From assembly GCA_018676675.1 (NCBI GenBank), contig JABHEG010000378.1, positions 62,001 to 126,000 on the forward strand: 64,000 bases of DNA, in the 5' to 3' direction. The stretch is from Lentisphaerota bacterium (GTDB taxonomy: Bacteria > Verrucomicrobiota > Lentisphaeria > Oligosphaerales > JABHEG01). Position numbers and translations under genes: made by a program. This document shows, piece after piece, positions 1 to 8,125 of the stretch. Below the pieces are notes generated by a model. It saw only the letters and a program-made list of their open reading frames with translations, was not told where the DNA came from and did no database searches. Numbering within the stretch: the stretch's first letter is position 1; each line of letters begins with the position of its first letter.

Positions 1-1
1 G

Positions 2-817
2 CTGGACCAAACCGCGGGACAGGAGGCCGAGAGTCCACCGGAGACTGACCATCCCCTCCCCGCACCCTTCAGCCCACGATCAATCCGCGACTTCATGCTT
101 TACGAGAAACATGTAATCGCAGCGGGGCGCGGGTATGCCAGGCGTTTCCTCCCCAAGGCCTGGCCAGTCCTTAACGCCTATGAGAAGATCTTCAGGAAGC
201 CCCATCCAAAGCTCAGACCGAAGCCGCTCTGGTACAAACACCCGATCTACTACATGGGCAGCCATATCAACATCCTCGGGCATGGCGATATCGTTCCCTG
301 GCCACCCTATTCATCCGCCCTGGACTACGAGCTTGAGCTCGGCATTGTCGTCACAAAGCCGCTCTACAACGCCACCCCCGAGGAAGCCTTGCAGGCAATC
401 GGGGGCTTCACTATCCTCAACGATTTCAGCGCCAGGGATTGCCAGCTCGCAGAGATGACCAGCGGATTCGGCCCGGTCAAGGCGAAGAACTTCGCAAACA
501 GCATCGGCCCATGCGTCGTCGAAACCCAGGATCTTCTGGCTCGTGCAGACAATCTGGATGTGAACGTGAGAATCAACGGTCAGGTCGTGGCGGAAAGCAA
601 CACCGCAGGCATGCACTACTCCCTGGGAGAGATGGTCGCTTACGCATCGCTGGGCGAACGCGTCGTGCCCGGGGAACTCATGGGCACGGGCACCATTCCG
701 GGATGCTGTGCGCTTGAGAACGAGCATTGGCTTCAGCCAGACGACACGATTGAACTCACCATCGAAGGGATCGGGTCACTGACCAACCGGATCAGCCACC
801 TACCCCAGGATGAGTGA
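2..817 (+). CDS. FAA-hydrolase family protein, 5' end cut by window
   Basis: Member of the fumarylacetoacetate hydrolase fold, a cytosolic Mg/Mn-dependent family that cleaves or isomerises beta-diketo or keto-acid intermediates of aromatic and sugar-acid catabolism. The frame is open back to the window edge. The residues just before the first in-window ATG (position 95) read S-I-R-D-F-M-x-Y-E-x-H-V, the usual family N-terminus, so the true start probably lies to the left and ATG 95 is internal. The metal-binding motif D-Y-E-L-E-L-G and the later I-L-N-D-F-S-A-R-D are both present and the C-terminus is complete. It converges on the sugar isomerase at 1046-1810. The substrate cannot be told from sequence; a sugar-acid substrate would fit the neighbours but is only a guess. 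Confidence 0.85.
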   Translation: MDQTAGQEAESPPETDHPLPAPFSPRSIRDFMLYEKHVIAAGRGYARRFLPKAWPVLNAYEKIFRKPHPKLRPKPLWYKHPIYYMGSHINILGHGDIVPWPPYSSALDYELELGIVVTKPLYNATPEEALQAIGGFTILNDFSARDCQLAEMTSGFGPVKAKNFANSIGPCVVETQDLLARADNLDVNVRINGQVVAESNTAGMHYSLGEMVAYASLGERVVPGELMGTGTIPGCCALENEHWLQPDDTIELTIEGIGSLTNRISHLPQDE

Positions 818-1045
818 CGTGTTCTCTCGTGTGTGCGTCATCGGTCTGTGTACGACGCACATCTTGGGCAGCGCCGCTTCTCCGTATGCGGCCAGGCCGG
901 TTACGGAGAACCGGCTCCTCCATGCGCTTTGGCGGAAGTTACACACTCGGATATGAAGGTCGGACTTTCGGCGGAGGCTGGGCTCGTCTGTAACTCCGCA
1001 ATGCCTGCCAAGCGGCCCGCGTCTCACGCTCTACCATGCGTGGCC

Positions 1046-1810
1046 CTATCCAACAGCCCCAATGCTGTCCAGGTAGTCCATGCATCGGCGCAGGAAGACC
1101 AGACGTTGGTCGTGGTCCAGATCCTTGACGAGAGCTCCTTCTACCTCCAGCGTGTACGGTCCCTCGAATCCCAGTCCACCAAGGAGTTCAAACACCCCGG
1201 GGAAATCCACAACTCCGGTCCCGACCTCGGGAAAATTCCCCGACTTGAAGCCGCCGTCTGTGTCTTTGATGTGCACGGCCGCAACCAAATCAGCTGCCTT
1301 CTTCAGCTCCGATATCGTGTCCGTGTTCTCATTGTAGTAGTAGACGTTGGCTGTGTCGAAATTGAATCGGAGGCCCGGGCTTCCGACCGCCTCGATGGTG
1401 GCCTTTGCCAAGTCACCATTCGTACCGAACGGCGGGTGCGTCTCCATGCAGATGACCACGCCCTGAGCTGCAGCGTAGTCTGCCGTCACGCGAAAACGCG
1501 AAAGTACCGCATCCCGCGGAACATCCTCCCCGGCTTTTGCACTGACGAAAACCTTGGAGACGCCGATTGCGGCAGCCCCATCAATGACAGCGTTGAACGC
1601 GGCAGCCGTCTCGTCGGTGTCCAACGGCAGCCCCGTTGACAGCGTCGATATCGTCACGCCAGCCGCAGCGGCGGAGGCGGCAAGCCCTGCATAGTCACCG
1701 TCACCCGGGGGCGGGGCCTCGGCGTTAAGAATCCCGGCTTCCGGGAAGCGCTCAAAGGCCGCCTCCGCGCTCCCAAACATGCCTGTTCGACACGCAATCA
1801 CGTTCGCCAT
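1046..1810 (-). CDS. Sugar phosphate isomerase/epimerase (xylose isomerase-like TIM barrel)
   Basis: A 254-residue TIM-barrel protein of the AP-endonuclease-2/xylose-isomerase-like superfamily, which epimerises or isomerises free or phosphorylated sugars with a divalent metal. Metal-ligand segments are recognisable: C-M-E-T-H-P near the middle, F-D-T-A-N, H-I-K-D-T and the final L-E-V-E-G. I chose ATG at 1810 rather than an earlier start because a strong AGAGGAG ribosome site lies about 7 bases upstream and the protein then opens with the usual short N-terminal beta strand. It is the last gene of a co-directional minus-strand run after the DegT aminotransferase (gap 117 bp), which suggests the two act on related sugars. 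The exact substrate is unknown. Confidence 0.85.
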   Translation of the reverse strand: MANVIACRTGMFGSAEAAFERFPEAGILNAEAPPPGDGDYAGLAASAAAAGVTISTLSTGLPLDTDETAAAFNAVIDGAAAIGVSKVFVSAKAGEDVPRDAVLSRFRVTADYAAAQGVVICMETHPPFGTNGDLAKATIEAVGSPGLRFNFDTANVYYYNENTDTISELKKAADLVAAVHIKDTDGGFKSGNFPEVGTGVVDFPGVFELLGGLGFEGPYTLEVEGALVKDLDHDQRLVFLRRCMDYLDSIGAVG

Positions 1811-1927
1811 GAGTTTCTCCTCTGACAAGACCAAATCGTCGGGTCACAGCCCAAGAGCACCCGGATAGCCTCCGGACGAGGGATGTTCCTGGCATCATCC
1901 GTCTCTGCCTTGAGCAGTTCACAACCA

Positions 1928-3253
1928 TCAATGGGCAAAAAAGTGCCAGTTCCCAAGCGTCTCCGGATCTCCGGGATCATCGACGAGCAACGCCTCGTAG
2001 TTCTCGGCCACCTTGCGGAAGGCGTTGGCATGCTCTTCGATGACCACCGGGCGGTAGTGTTTGAACCACGGGATGCTGTACATTCGCCCCGTAATCGCCT
2101 CGCTGGTCGGAAGAGCCCCATGTGGCTGGCGCAGATCCCGGTCACTATGAGCGATCCGGGTCGGGTTGCCATCACCATAGATATCGGCTTCATTGAAGAG
2201 CGGGTGCAGATGCAGCGGACGGTTGCAGCCGGGGCCACACGATACGCCTTCTTCACGCACAGCCGCACAGAACCGAGTGATCGACAGGCCACCGATTTCC
2301 TCCGGGCGATACAGACCGCGCGCGGCATACCACCCCCCCATCTCACTGCCGGACCCGCGAGCCGGCCGGTGTGCCTTCACACCAGGTACGCCTTCCAGCA
2401 GATCCCAGAAATAGTTCATTGACTTGAGGATCTCACGGTTCCGGGCGTCGTACTCCTTCAACTGCACGCGCCCCATGGCCGAACTGACTTGGTGCATCCG
2501 GTACTTGTGCCCTCCCATCGGGAGCCCGCGGTACGGACGAAGCGCCTCCGACTGGATATCATCGTTGAACCGACCGTAATGCCCCCAGGCACATCCATGT
2601 TCATAGATCTCGCGGTCATCTGTGGTCAACATGCCTCCCTCCCCAATAGCGAGTGACTTCCCGCTCATCAGGGACATGGCAGCAACATGCCCAATGCTGC
2701 CGAGCTTGCGCCCTTTGTAGACACCGCCGTGGGCATGCGAAACGTCCTCGATCACTTTGACGCCATGTCGATTGGCAATCGCCATGATGGGATCCATATC
2801 GGCTGGATGGCCGACGTAGTGCACAACCACAATCGCCTTGGTTCGTTCGGTGATCCGGGCCTCAACATCGTCTGGGTCCAGACAGAGAGAGTCAGGATCG
2901 ATCTCCCCGAAAACGACCGTGCCCCCCAAATTGAAGGCAGGCAGGCACGAGGCCCAGTAGGTAATGCTGGGGCAGATGATCTCGTCGCCTCTGCGGACTC
3001 CGCAACCAAACATGGCGGCCTCTAGAGCTGCCGTGCCGGAGCTGAACGTCAAAGCGAATTCAGTGCCTTGCCACGTCGCGTACTCCGCCTCGAACTCCTT
3101 GCTCACGTCAACCCCGGACATGGCCCCCCGCCGGATCACATCCAGCGCGGCGCACTCGGCCTCCTCGGAGATGATCGGCCAAGTGAACATGTCCCCCACG
3201 GCCGTCTGAACTGCTTTCGGGCCACCAAGAATCGCAAGATCGGATCCACTCAT
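1928..3253 (-). CDS. DegT/DnrJ/EryC1/StrS family PLP-dependent aminotransferase
   Basis: A 441-residue fold-type I PLP enzyme of the DegT/StrS family, which usually transaminates keto-sugars to amino-sugars or acts on related cyclitols. The cofactor site is visible: S71-S72-G73-T74-A75 for the phosphate, V-I-E-D170 facing the pyridine nitrogen, and the Schiff-base lysine in S-L-M-S-G-K199-S. It is therefore expected to be active rather than a lysine-less dehydratase relative. The ATG is preceded by GGAG at 6 bases. It sits between a TolC-type protein and a sugar isomerase on the same strand. No nucleotide-sugar synthesis genes are beside it, so a catabolic or secondary-metabolic role is as likely as surface-glycan synthesis. 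Confidence 0.92.
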   Translation of the reverse strand: MSGSDLAILGGPKAVQTAVGDMFTWPIISEEAECAALDVIRRGAMSGVDVSKEFEAEYATWQGTEFALTFSSGTAALEAAMFGCGVRRGDEIICPSITYWASCLPAFNLGGTVVFGEIDPDSLCLDPDDVEARITERTKAIVVVHYVGHPADMDPIMAIANRHGVKVIEDVSHAHGGVYKGRKLGSIGHVAAMSLMSGKSLAIGEGGMLTTDDREIYEHGCAWGHYGRFNDDIQSEALRPYRGLPMGGHKYRMHQVSSAMGRVQLKEYDARNREILKSMNYFWDLLEGVPGVKAHRPARGSGSEMGGWYAARGLYRPEEIGGLSITRFCAAVREEGVSCGPGCNRPLHLHPLFNEADIYGDGNPTRIAHSDRDLRQPHGALPTSEAITGRMYSIPWFKHYRPVVIEEHANAFRKVAENYEALLVDDPGDPETLGNWHFFAH

Positions 3254-3337
3254 CTGCTGCTCCGTCCTCTCTGATTCACACTGCCTCTACACACCCGCAA
3301 TACTCGTCAATCACAGTCCTGCAAACAGGACAGATAC

Positions 3338-4726
3338 CTACTGCTCAGAAGGAACACTCCCCAGTATACGCCCGCTGGCCGCCCCCAGATCCTCGCTGGC
3401 CAAAAACAGACGGATGCGAGCCGTTGCCAGGCCGCCGGAAGCCCGAACGAGATCAGTCTGGGCTTCATTAAGTCGTGTGAGTGATGTACGGCCGGCCAAG
3501 TACTCACTGCGGACAAGATCACGCACCTCCGAGCTCATGTCGAAGATGGCTCCCAGCAGATCCACCTGTGCCTTCGCCACACCCACAGCATCCAGTTGCT
3601 GGCGCAACTCCGATGCGACCTCGATTGTCCGCTGACCGATTGCGTCCGAGACCTCAGCGATCTGGGCCTTCAGTACCCGAGACTTATGCCGCGTGCTACC
3701 CCCGGTGAATACGTCCCATGTCGCATTCACTCCAATACCAACGGTGAGATCCTCATCCCAGTTGAACTGCGGGCTGTCCACACGACTCAAACCTGTTCCC
3801 GCCGAAAAGGATAGTTGGGGAAAATATTCCGAGCGAATAGCTTTGAGTTCGGCGGCGAGGCGACGAAGCCTGCCCTGCAGCACGAGCAGATCGGGCCGAT
3901 GGCTCAAAGCGTAAGACAGTTCAGAAGCCAGCTCGGGCGGATCTGCCGGCAGAGCCCCCGGATCCACCGCTTCAAGAGCGAAATCAACCGGCAGAGCCGC
4001 TTCATTTACGCCCAGAAAAGCGGCGAGGATCGTACGCGCGCTACGATAGGAATATTCCGCCCTGACATAGTCGCTCTCAGCTTGCTTCGTGCGAATGCGA
4101 AAATTGAGAACTTCGCTCTTGGCCGCCGCTCCCGCGGCAAAACGTTTCTGCGTCTCCTCGCTCAGCTTGCTGTTGAAATCTGCATCCTGCCTGGCTATCC
4201 GACTGCCTTCCTGGGCGAGCAACGCCCCGTAGTAAGCGGTCGCGACGCCCTGCAGAAGCAAACGTTGGGCATCCTCATGCCCGCGTTCCTCTATATCAAC
4301 CCCGACCTGCGCACCAAGCAGTCGGAACCGACGGCCGGCGCCGTCGAAAAGGAGCCATGAAGCGGTCGCCCCAATCTCATATGTCTCAAAGGGGGCTGTG
4401 CCCCCCACGCCCGATCCGCCTGTCGCCAGGTTCTCTGTCCTGCTCACTCCCGAATTGAGGCGTGCGGTCGGATAGTAAGCCGTCCGAGCAAGGTCCACAG
4501 CGGCAACAGCCGCGTCGATACGACGTGCGACGGCGAGCAACCCGGGATTGTCACGGACGGCAATACGCTTAGCCGCCGTGAGCCCAAGAGGATTCGGTAA
4601 CGCCCGAATCGACTCCGCCTCCTCCAATTCCCCGGACGCGGACATCGGGATAAAAGCCCAAAGAGCTGCGCACAGAACAAGCGCAGGACACCAAACGCTC
4701 TGCTTGAGGCTTTCCAAAGGTAACAT
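3338..4726 (-). CDS. TolC family outer-membrane efflux protein
   Basis: A 462-residue outer-membrane channel protein of the TolC family, which forms the exit duct for RND, MFP/ABC or type I export systems. It has a signal peptide (hydrophobic stretch at about residues 10-30 ending near S-A-S-G) and two long alpha-helical repeats. Typical family strings include A-V-A-A-V-D-L-A-R-T-A-Y-Y-P at the start of the first barrel repeat and the equivalent I-R-S-E-Y-F-P-Q-L-S-F in the second. I prefer the ATG at 4726 to a TTG at 4747: it has AAGG about 6 bases upstream and leads straight into the signal peptide. It directly follows the uracil-DNA glycosylase (4751) and is probably co-transcribed. No periplasmic adaptor or inner-membrane pump is nearby, so its partner is unknown. 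Confidence 0.9.
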   Translation of the reverse strand: MLPLESLKQSVWCPALVLCAALWAFIPMSASGELEEAESIRALPNPLGLTAAKRIAVRDNPGLLAVARRIDAAVAAVDLARTAYYPTARLNSGVSRTENLATGGSGVGGTAPFETYEIGATASWLLFDGAGRRFRLLGAQVGVDIEERGHEDAQRLLLQGVATAYYGALLAQEGSRIARQDADFNSKLSEETQKRFAAGAAAKSEVLNFRIRTKQAESDYVRAEYSYRSARTILAAFLGVNEAALPVDFALEAVDPGALPADPPELASELSYALSHRPDLLVLQGRLRRLAAELKAIRSEYFPQLSFSAGTGLSRVDSPQFNWDEDLTVGIGVNATWDVFTGGSTRHKSRVLKAQIAEVSDAIGQRTIEVASELRQQLDAVGVAKAQVDLLGAIFDMSSEVRDLVRSEYLAGRTSLTRLNEAQTDLVRASGGLATARIRLFLASEDLGAASGRILGSVPSEQ

Positions 4727-4750
4727 CTCCTGCCTTATGGTAAACAAACG

Positions 4751-5614
4751 CTACCGCCCAACAACGTGGGCGGGGTCCTTGCCAAGTAACCGCATAACTT
4801 GCTGAAGGTCACCCCAGACATCCCGTTTCTTCTGGGGAACGCGCAAAAGATAGGCAGGATGGTAAGTCGGCATCACTGGGATGCCCTTGTAGTCGAGCCA
4901 GTTTCCACGCGACCTCGTGATCCCACTCTTGCCAAGTAAAAACCTAAGAGGAACAGCCCCTAGCAGTACAATGACCTTCGGCCCAACAAGCTCAATCTGG
5001 CGCTCAAGGTAGGGAAGGCATGCCGCTGCCTCGGCCTCCTCGGGGTTCCGGTTCCCCGGAGGCCGGCACTTGACGATATTGCAGATGTACACATCCTCAC
5101 TGCCCAGATCCATCGCCGCGATCATACGGTCGAGCAACTGACCTGCCTCTCCCACGAACGGTAGCCCTTGCTGGTCCTCTTCAAAGCCAGGCCCCTCACC
5201 AACGAATACCACCTGAGCCGCCGCCGTTCCCCGGGCAAACACCGACTGAGTCCGTTTCTCCCAAAGGCTACACTTGCGACAGCCGCTCACCCGTTGCTCA
5301 AGGCTGGCGAGGTCAAGTCCCTCCATGGTCTCGGCGGGTGCCGCTGCCGGAAACGATGCAACAGCAGGAGCTCGCGGAGCAACCGGGGGACGAGGTGGCG
5401 CAACAGCAGGGACGGAAGCTGGGCGCACAGGCTGCCCTGCGGAGCGTGGGGCCTGCTGTGATCCGCCTGAGGGAGAGGCGGCGTCTGATGTCCGGATCCG
5501 GGCTGAAAACAAGCCCGCAACGGTCTCAGGGGAAAGGGAAACACCTTTCCGACCACGCGACTTCTCACGGCTCAGAAGCCGGGACAGTTCTTCAGTAAGG
5601 TCCAACTGAGCCAC
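4751..5614 (-). CDS. Family 4 uracil-DNA glycosylase, 4Fe-4S
   Basis: Removes uracil from DNA in base-excision repair. The catalytic part starts near residue 105. Four cysteines suited to a 4Fe-4S cluster are seen (C112-x2-C115, C183, C199), with the motif G140-E-G-P-G and the H252-P-A-Y-L-L-R motif of the DNA-intercalating loop. N-R-N-P near residue 190 is also typical. The first 100 residues are a Pro/Ala-rich linker after a short helical start, an extension common in this family whose role is unclear. The start codon is GTG with an in-frame TGA a few codons upstream, so there is little room for another start. It overlaps into a run with the TolC-type gene. Confidence 0.93.
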   Translation of the reverse strand: MAQLDLTEELSRLLSREKSRGRKGVSLSPETVAGLFSARIRTSDAASPSGGSQQAPRSAGQPVRPASVPAVAPPRPPVAPRAPAVASFPAAAPAETMEGLDLASLEQRVSGCRKCSLWEKRTQSVFARGTAAAQVVFVGEGPGFEEDQQGLPFVGEAGQLLDRMIAAMDLGSEDVYICNIVKCRPPGNRNPEEAEAAACLPYLERQIELVGPKVIVLLGAVPLRFLLGKSGITRSRGNWLDYKGIPVMPTYHPAYLLRVPQKKRDVWGDLQQVMRLLGKDPAHVVGR

Positions 5615-5886
5615 AGCATTGTCCCATCAGGGAAAGACCATGCGGGCCCCCGCCAGTGGGCGGGTGCTCACGCCGGGCCATCCAGACGTACGATTCCATC
5701 ACACAGAGCTTCAATATAGCCATTGCCACAGCCCTGCCAACGATCGCGCGTGAATGAAACGCCACAAATCCCCGAAGCAGCAATGGCTTTGCAGCGATTC
5801 GCCTTGCCGAAGCGGGGATCTATAGTGCTCGCCGTAGCGCACCGAAACGTCCTGAGAAACGCCAAGCAGCGACGGGAAAACACGCA

Positions 5887-7269
5887 ATGAGTCAAGAGCA
5901 GATGGGCTGGCAAGCGGGATTTGGCAGCGTGGATTTCACACCTCCACCCAATCTCCCCATGATGGGCAATTTTCGGGCGGACTATGCCGCGACCGGAACG
6001 CATGACCCACTGACAGCCCGGGCTCTCGTCCTCCAGTCCCGAATGGACCAGGCCCCCGTCGCTCTCCTGAGCCTTGATCTCTGCATGATGCCACGATCGT
6101 GCGTTGCCCTCATGCGCCGTTGGATCCGCGAAAGGACCGGCATTCCCGCCGGCAATGTCCTCATCGCCGCCACTCACACGCACAGCGGCCCGGCCACACT
6201 AGCCCTCTATGGGATGCCCAAAGCAGAAGATTCAGACATCGAGGCATTCCTCGAGACAGCCGTGGGAGCCGTTTCCTCCGCGGTCGACCGCATACGCCCG
6301 GCCGCTCTGAAACTGGGGCGTGGAACGGAAGACCGAGTGTCCTTCAATCGCCGCCTCCTCGACGCCTCTGGTCAGACGCACATGAACTGGGAGGACCTCT
6401 CAGAAGCGGAAATCGCTCGCGTCCTGGGACCAGTTGACACTGAAATCCTCGCCCTCCAGGTGGAACACGAGGATGGCTCCGGCGGGGTCGTTGTCAATTT
6501 CGCCCTCCACCCCGCCGTTCTGGATTACGCCAACCGCCTCTATTCAGCCGACTACCCAGGGTACCTCGCAGAAGCCCTCAAGACGCTCAATGGACCGCGC
6601 TTCGAGCCCCTCTTCTTCAACGGATGCTGTGGTAACGTCAACCACATCGACTACACTGACCCAGACGCCCCGAGGCGCGGTTACCAAGCCACGCAGCGAA
6701 TCGGCTTCATGCTCGCGGCAGCCACCCACTCCACGCTGAAGCATGGGGCGACTCCCCTGAACGCCGGTCCAGTCAGGCCCCTCTCTGAACACGTTGCGTT
6801 GGCCAGACACCCAATCACCGACGCCCAGATAGAGTGGGCACGACAGGTCCTCGAGCGCGACGACAGCCCTTTCGTCGACGCCGCCGATGGATTCCCGGAA
6901 GAAGCAAGGGCCGAAACCTGGCTTGAGATGCATGCGGCTCAACACCAAGCCGACTCAGTCGAAGTGATGGCTATCCGGATCGGGGACATGGCCATCGTTG
7001 GGCTCCCGGGCGAAGTCTTCTGTGAATTCGGTTTGGATATCAAAGCCAAATCCCCAGCCGCCCACACGATGGTCTTCGAACTGGCCAACGATGCCATTGG
7101 GTACCTACCCACTCGAGAGGCCTTCCCACAAGGAGGGTATGAGGTGGTCCCCGGGAGTACGCGCTATGCCCCTGATGCGGGGGAGAAGCTCGCCCAGGCT
7201 GCCCACAGACTGTTGAGTGACCTCTTCAGCACCAGCACCAGCCCCTGCCCACCCTCGGCCGACGGATAG
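5887..7269 (+). CDS. Neutral/alkaline non-lysosomal ceramidase family protein
   Basis: A 460-residue protein similar to the N-terminal catalytic domain of neutral ceramidases, zinc amidases that hydrolyse the N-acyl bond of ceramide. It has T-H-T-H-S-G-P (residues 96-102, zinc ligands), F-A-L-H-P-A-V-L and N-G-C-C-G-N-V-N-H-I-D-Y where ceramidases have the G-D-V-S-P-N motif. There is no signal peptide and no C-terminal Ig-like domain of the full-length ceramidases, so this is the shorter bacterial type often encoded in PVC genomes. Its substrate may not be ceramide. It is divergent from the uracil-DNA glycosylase, with about 270 bp between them that should carry both promoters. The Shine-Dalgarno is weak (GGGAAA). 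Confidence 0.85.
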   Translation: MSQEQMGWQAGFGSVDFTPPPNLPMMGNFRADYAATGTHDPLTARALVLQSRMDQAPVALLSLDLCMMPRSCVALMRRWIRERTGIPAGNVLIAATHTHSGPATLALYGMPKAEDSDIEAFLETAVGAVSSAVDRIRPAALKLGRGTEDRVSFNRRLLDASGQTHMNWEDLSEAEIARVLGPVDTEILALQVEHEDGSGGVVVNFALHPAVLDYANRLYSADYPGYLAEALKTLNGPRFEPLFFNGCCGNVNHIDYTDPDAPRRGYQATQRIGFMLAAATHSTLKHGATPLNAGPVRPLSEHVALARHPITDAQIEWARQVLERDDSPFVDAADGFPEEARAETWLEMHAAQHQADSVEVMAIRIGDMAIVGLPGEVFCEFGLDIKAKSPAAHTMVFELANDAIGYLPTREAFPQGGYEVVPGSTRYAPDAGEKLAQAAHRLLSDLFSTSTSPCPPSADG

Positions 7270-7411
7270 CCATCCCGGTTCTCCCTACCATCGCCATGCT
7301 GCCGCGTCCTGCGACGATGTGCGGCGTCTTCTCCTGCCGTCTTGCCGTCCACGGCCAGACGCTCCCGGGCGCCGTCTGTGAGTCACAGGTCAGGGACTCC
7401 GGTCGCTCTTT

Positions 7412-7846
7412 TCAGGCCACACGACGATCGTCACCGGGGCCGCTCCCATAGCCTCGCCTGCCCTGCTCGCCCGCACTGTCCCCGTCTGGCCCGGCCGTTC
7501 TTTCGCCCCCCCGAGCCCTATTCAGGAACTGCACCCGGTCCGCCTTGACCAGTAGACGGCTACGCCGCTGTCCCGTTGTCTTGTCCTCCCAGCGATCCGA
7601 TCGCAAACGCCCGTCCACGAATGCCGGTGCTCCCTTCGTGAGGTGCTGCCCACATAGCTCAGCTTGCCTTCCCCATACTTCAACATCCACGAAACAAACG
7701 TCCTCCCGCGCGTCGCCCTGTCGGGTGGAAAACCGTTCACGCGCTGCCAAGCCAAACACCGCCACCGGCGTTCCGTTCGGAGTGCGTCGGAGCTCGGGAT
7801 CCCGAGTCAAATTCCCAGCCAACATCACACGATTCAGCGTCATCAT
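7412..7846 (-). CDS. ssb: Single-stranded DNA-binding protein, lacking acidic C-tip
   Basis: A 144-residue OB-fold protein (about residues 1-105) that coats single-stranded DNA. The opening M-x-L-N-R-V-M-L-A-G-N-L-T-R-D-P-E-L-R and F-V-D-V-E-V-W-G-R-Q-A-E are diagnostic of bacterial SSB. I chose ATG 7846: GGGAG lies 8 bases upstream and the family N-terminus follows at once; starts further upstream add only 17 unrelated residues. The C-terminal tail is Gly/Arg-rich and ends D-D-R-R-V-A instead of the acidic D-D-D-I-P-F tip that recruits replication and repair proteins, so this may be an accessory paralogue rather than the main SSB. It converges on the ceramidase-family gene and is divergent from the histidine kinase. 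Confidence 0.9.
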   Translation of the reverse strand: MMTLNRVMLAGNLTRDPELRRTPNGTPVAVFGLAARERFSTRQGDAREDVCFVDVEVWGRQAELCGQHLTKGAPAFVDGRLRSDRWEDKTTGQRRSRLLVKADRVQFLNRARGGERTAGPDGDSAGEQGRRGYGSGPGDDRRVA

Positions 7847-8125
7847 CCTTCCATCTCCCTTCTTTGCGTTGCCCAACGACCATCTCTCTCGTCGCAATCT
7901 CTTATACGCTACTCTTTATCAGCCTCTTTGTCAATGGTAGTCGCCGACCTTCCTTCCCTTCTTCTCATTTTGGGTGCGAAATAGAGGACCTTGTCAGTTA
8001 GCCTCGCCAACCACTTGCAGGTCGAGATAAGGGGGGAATCTTATTGGGTGTTCTCAGAGCGGCTGCACGAGTGGAGCCGTATAGCGAAGGCCGGTGTTGC
8101 GGTCCAGCCAGCGAAAAGGGCGGCG

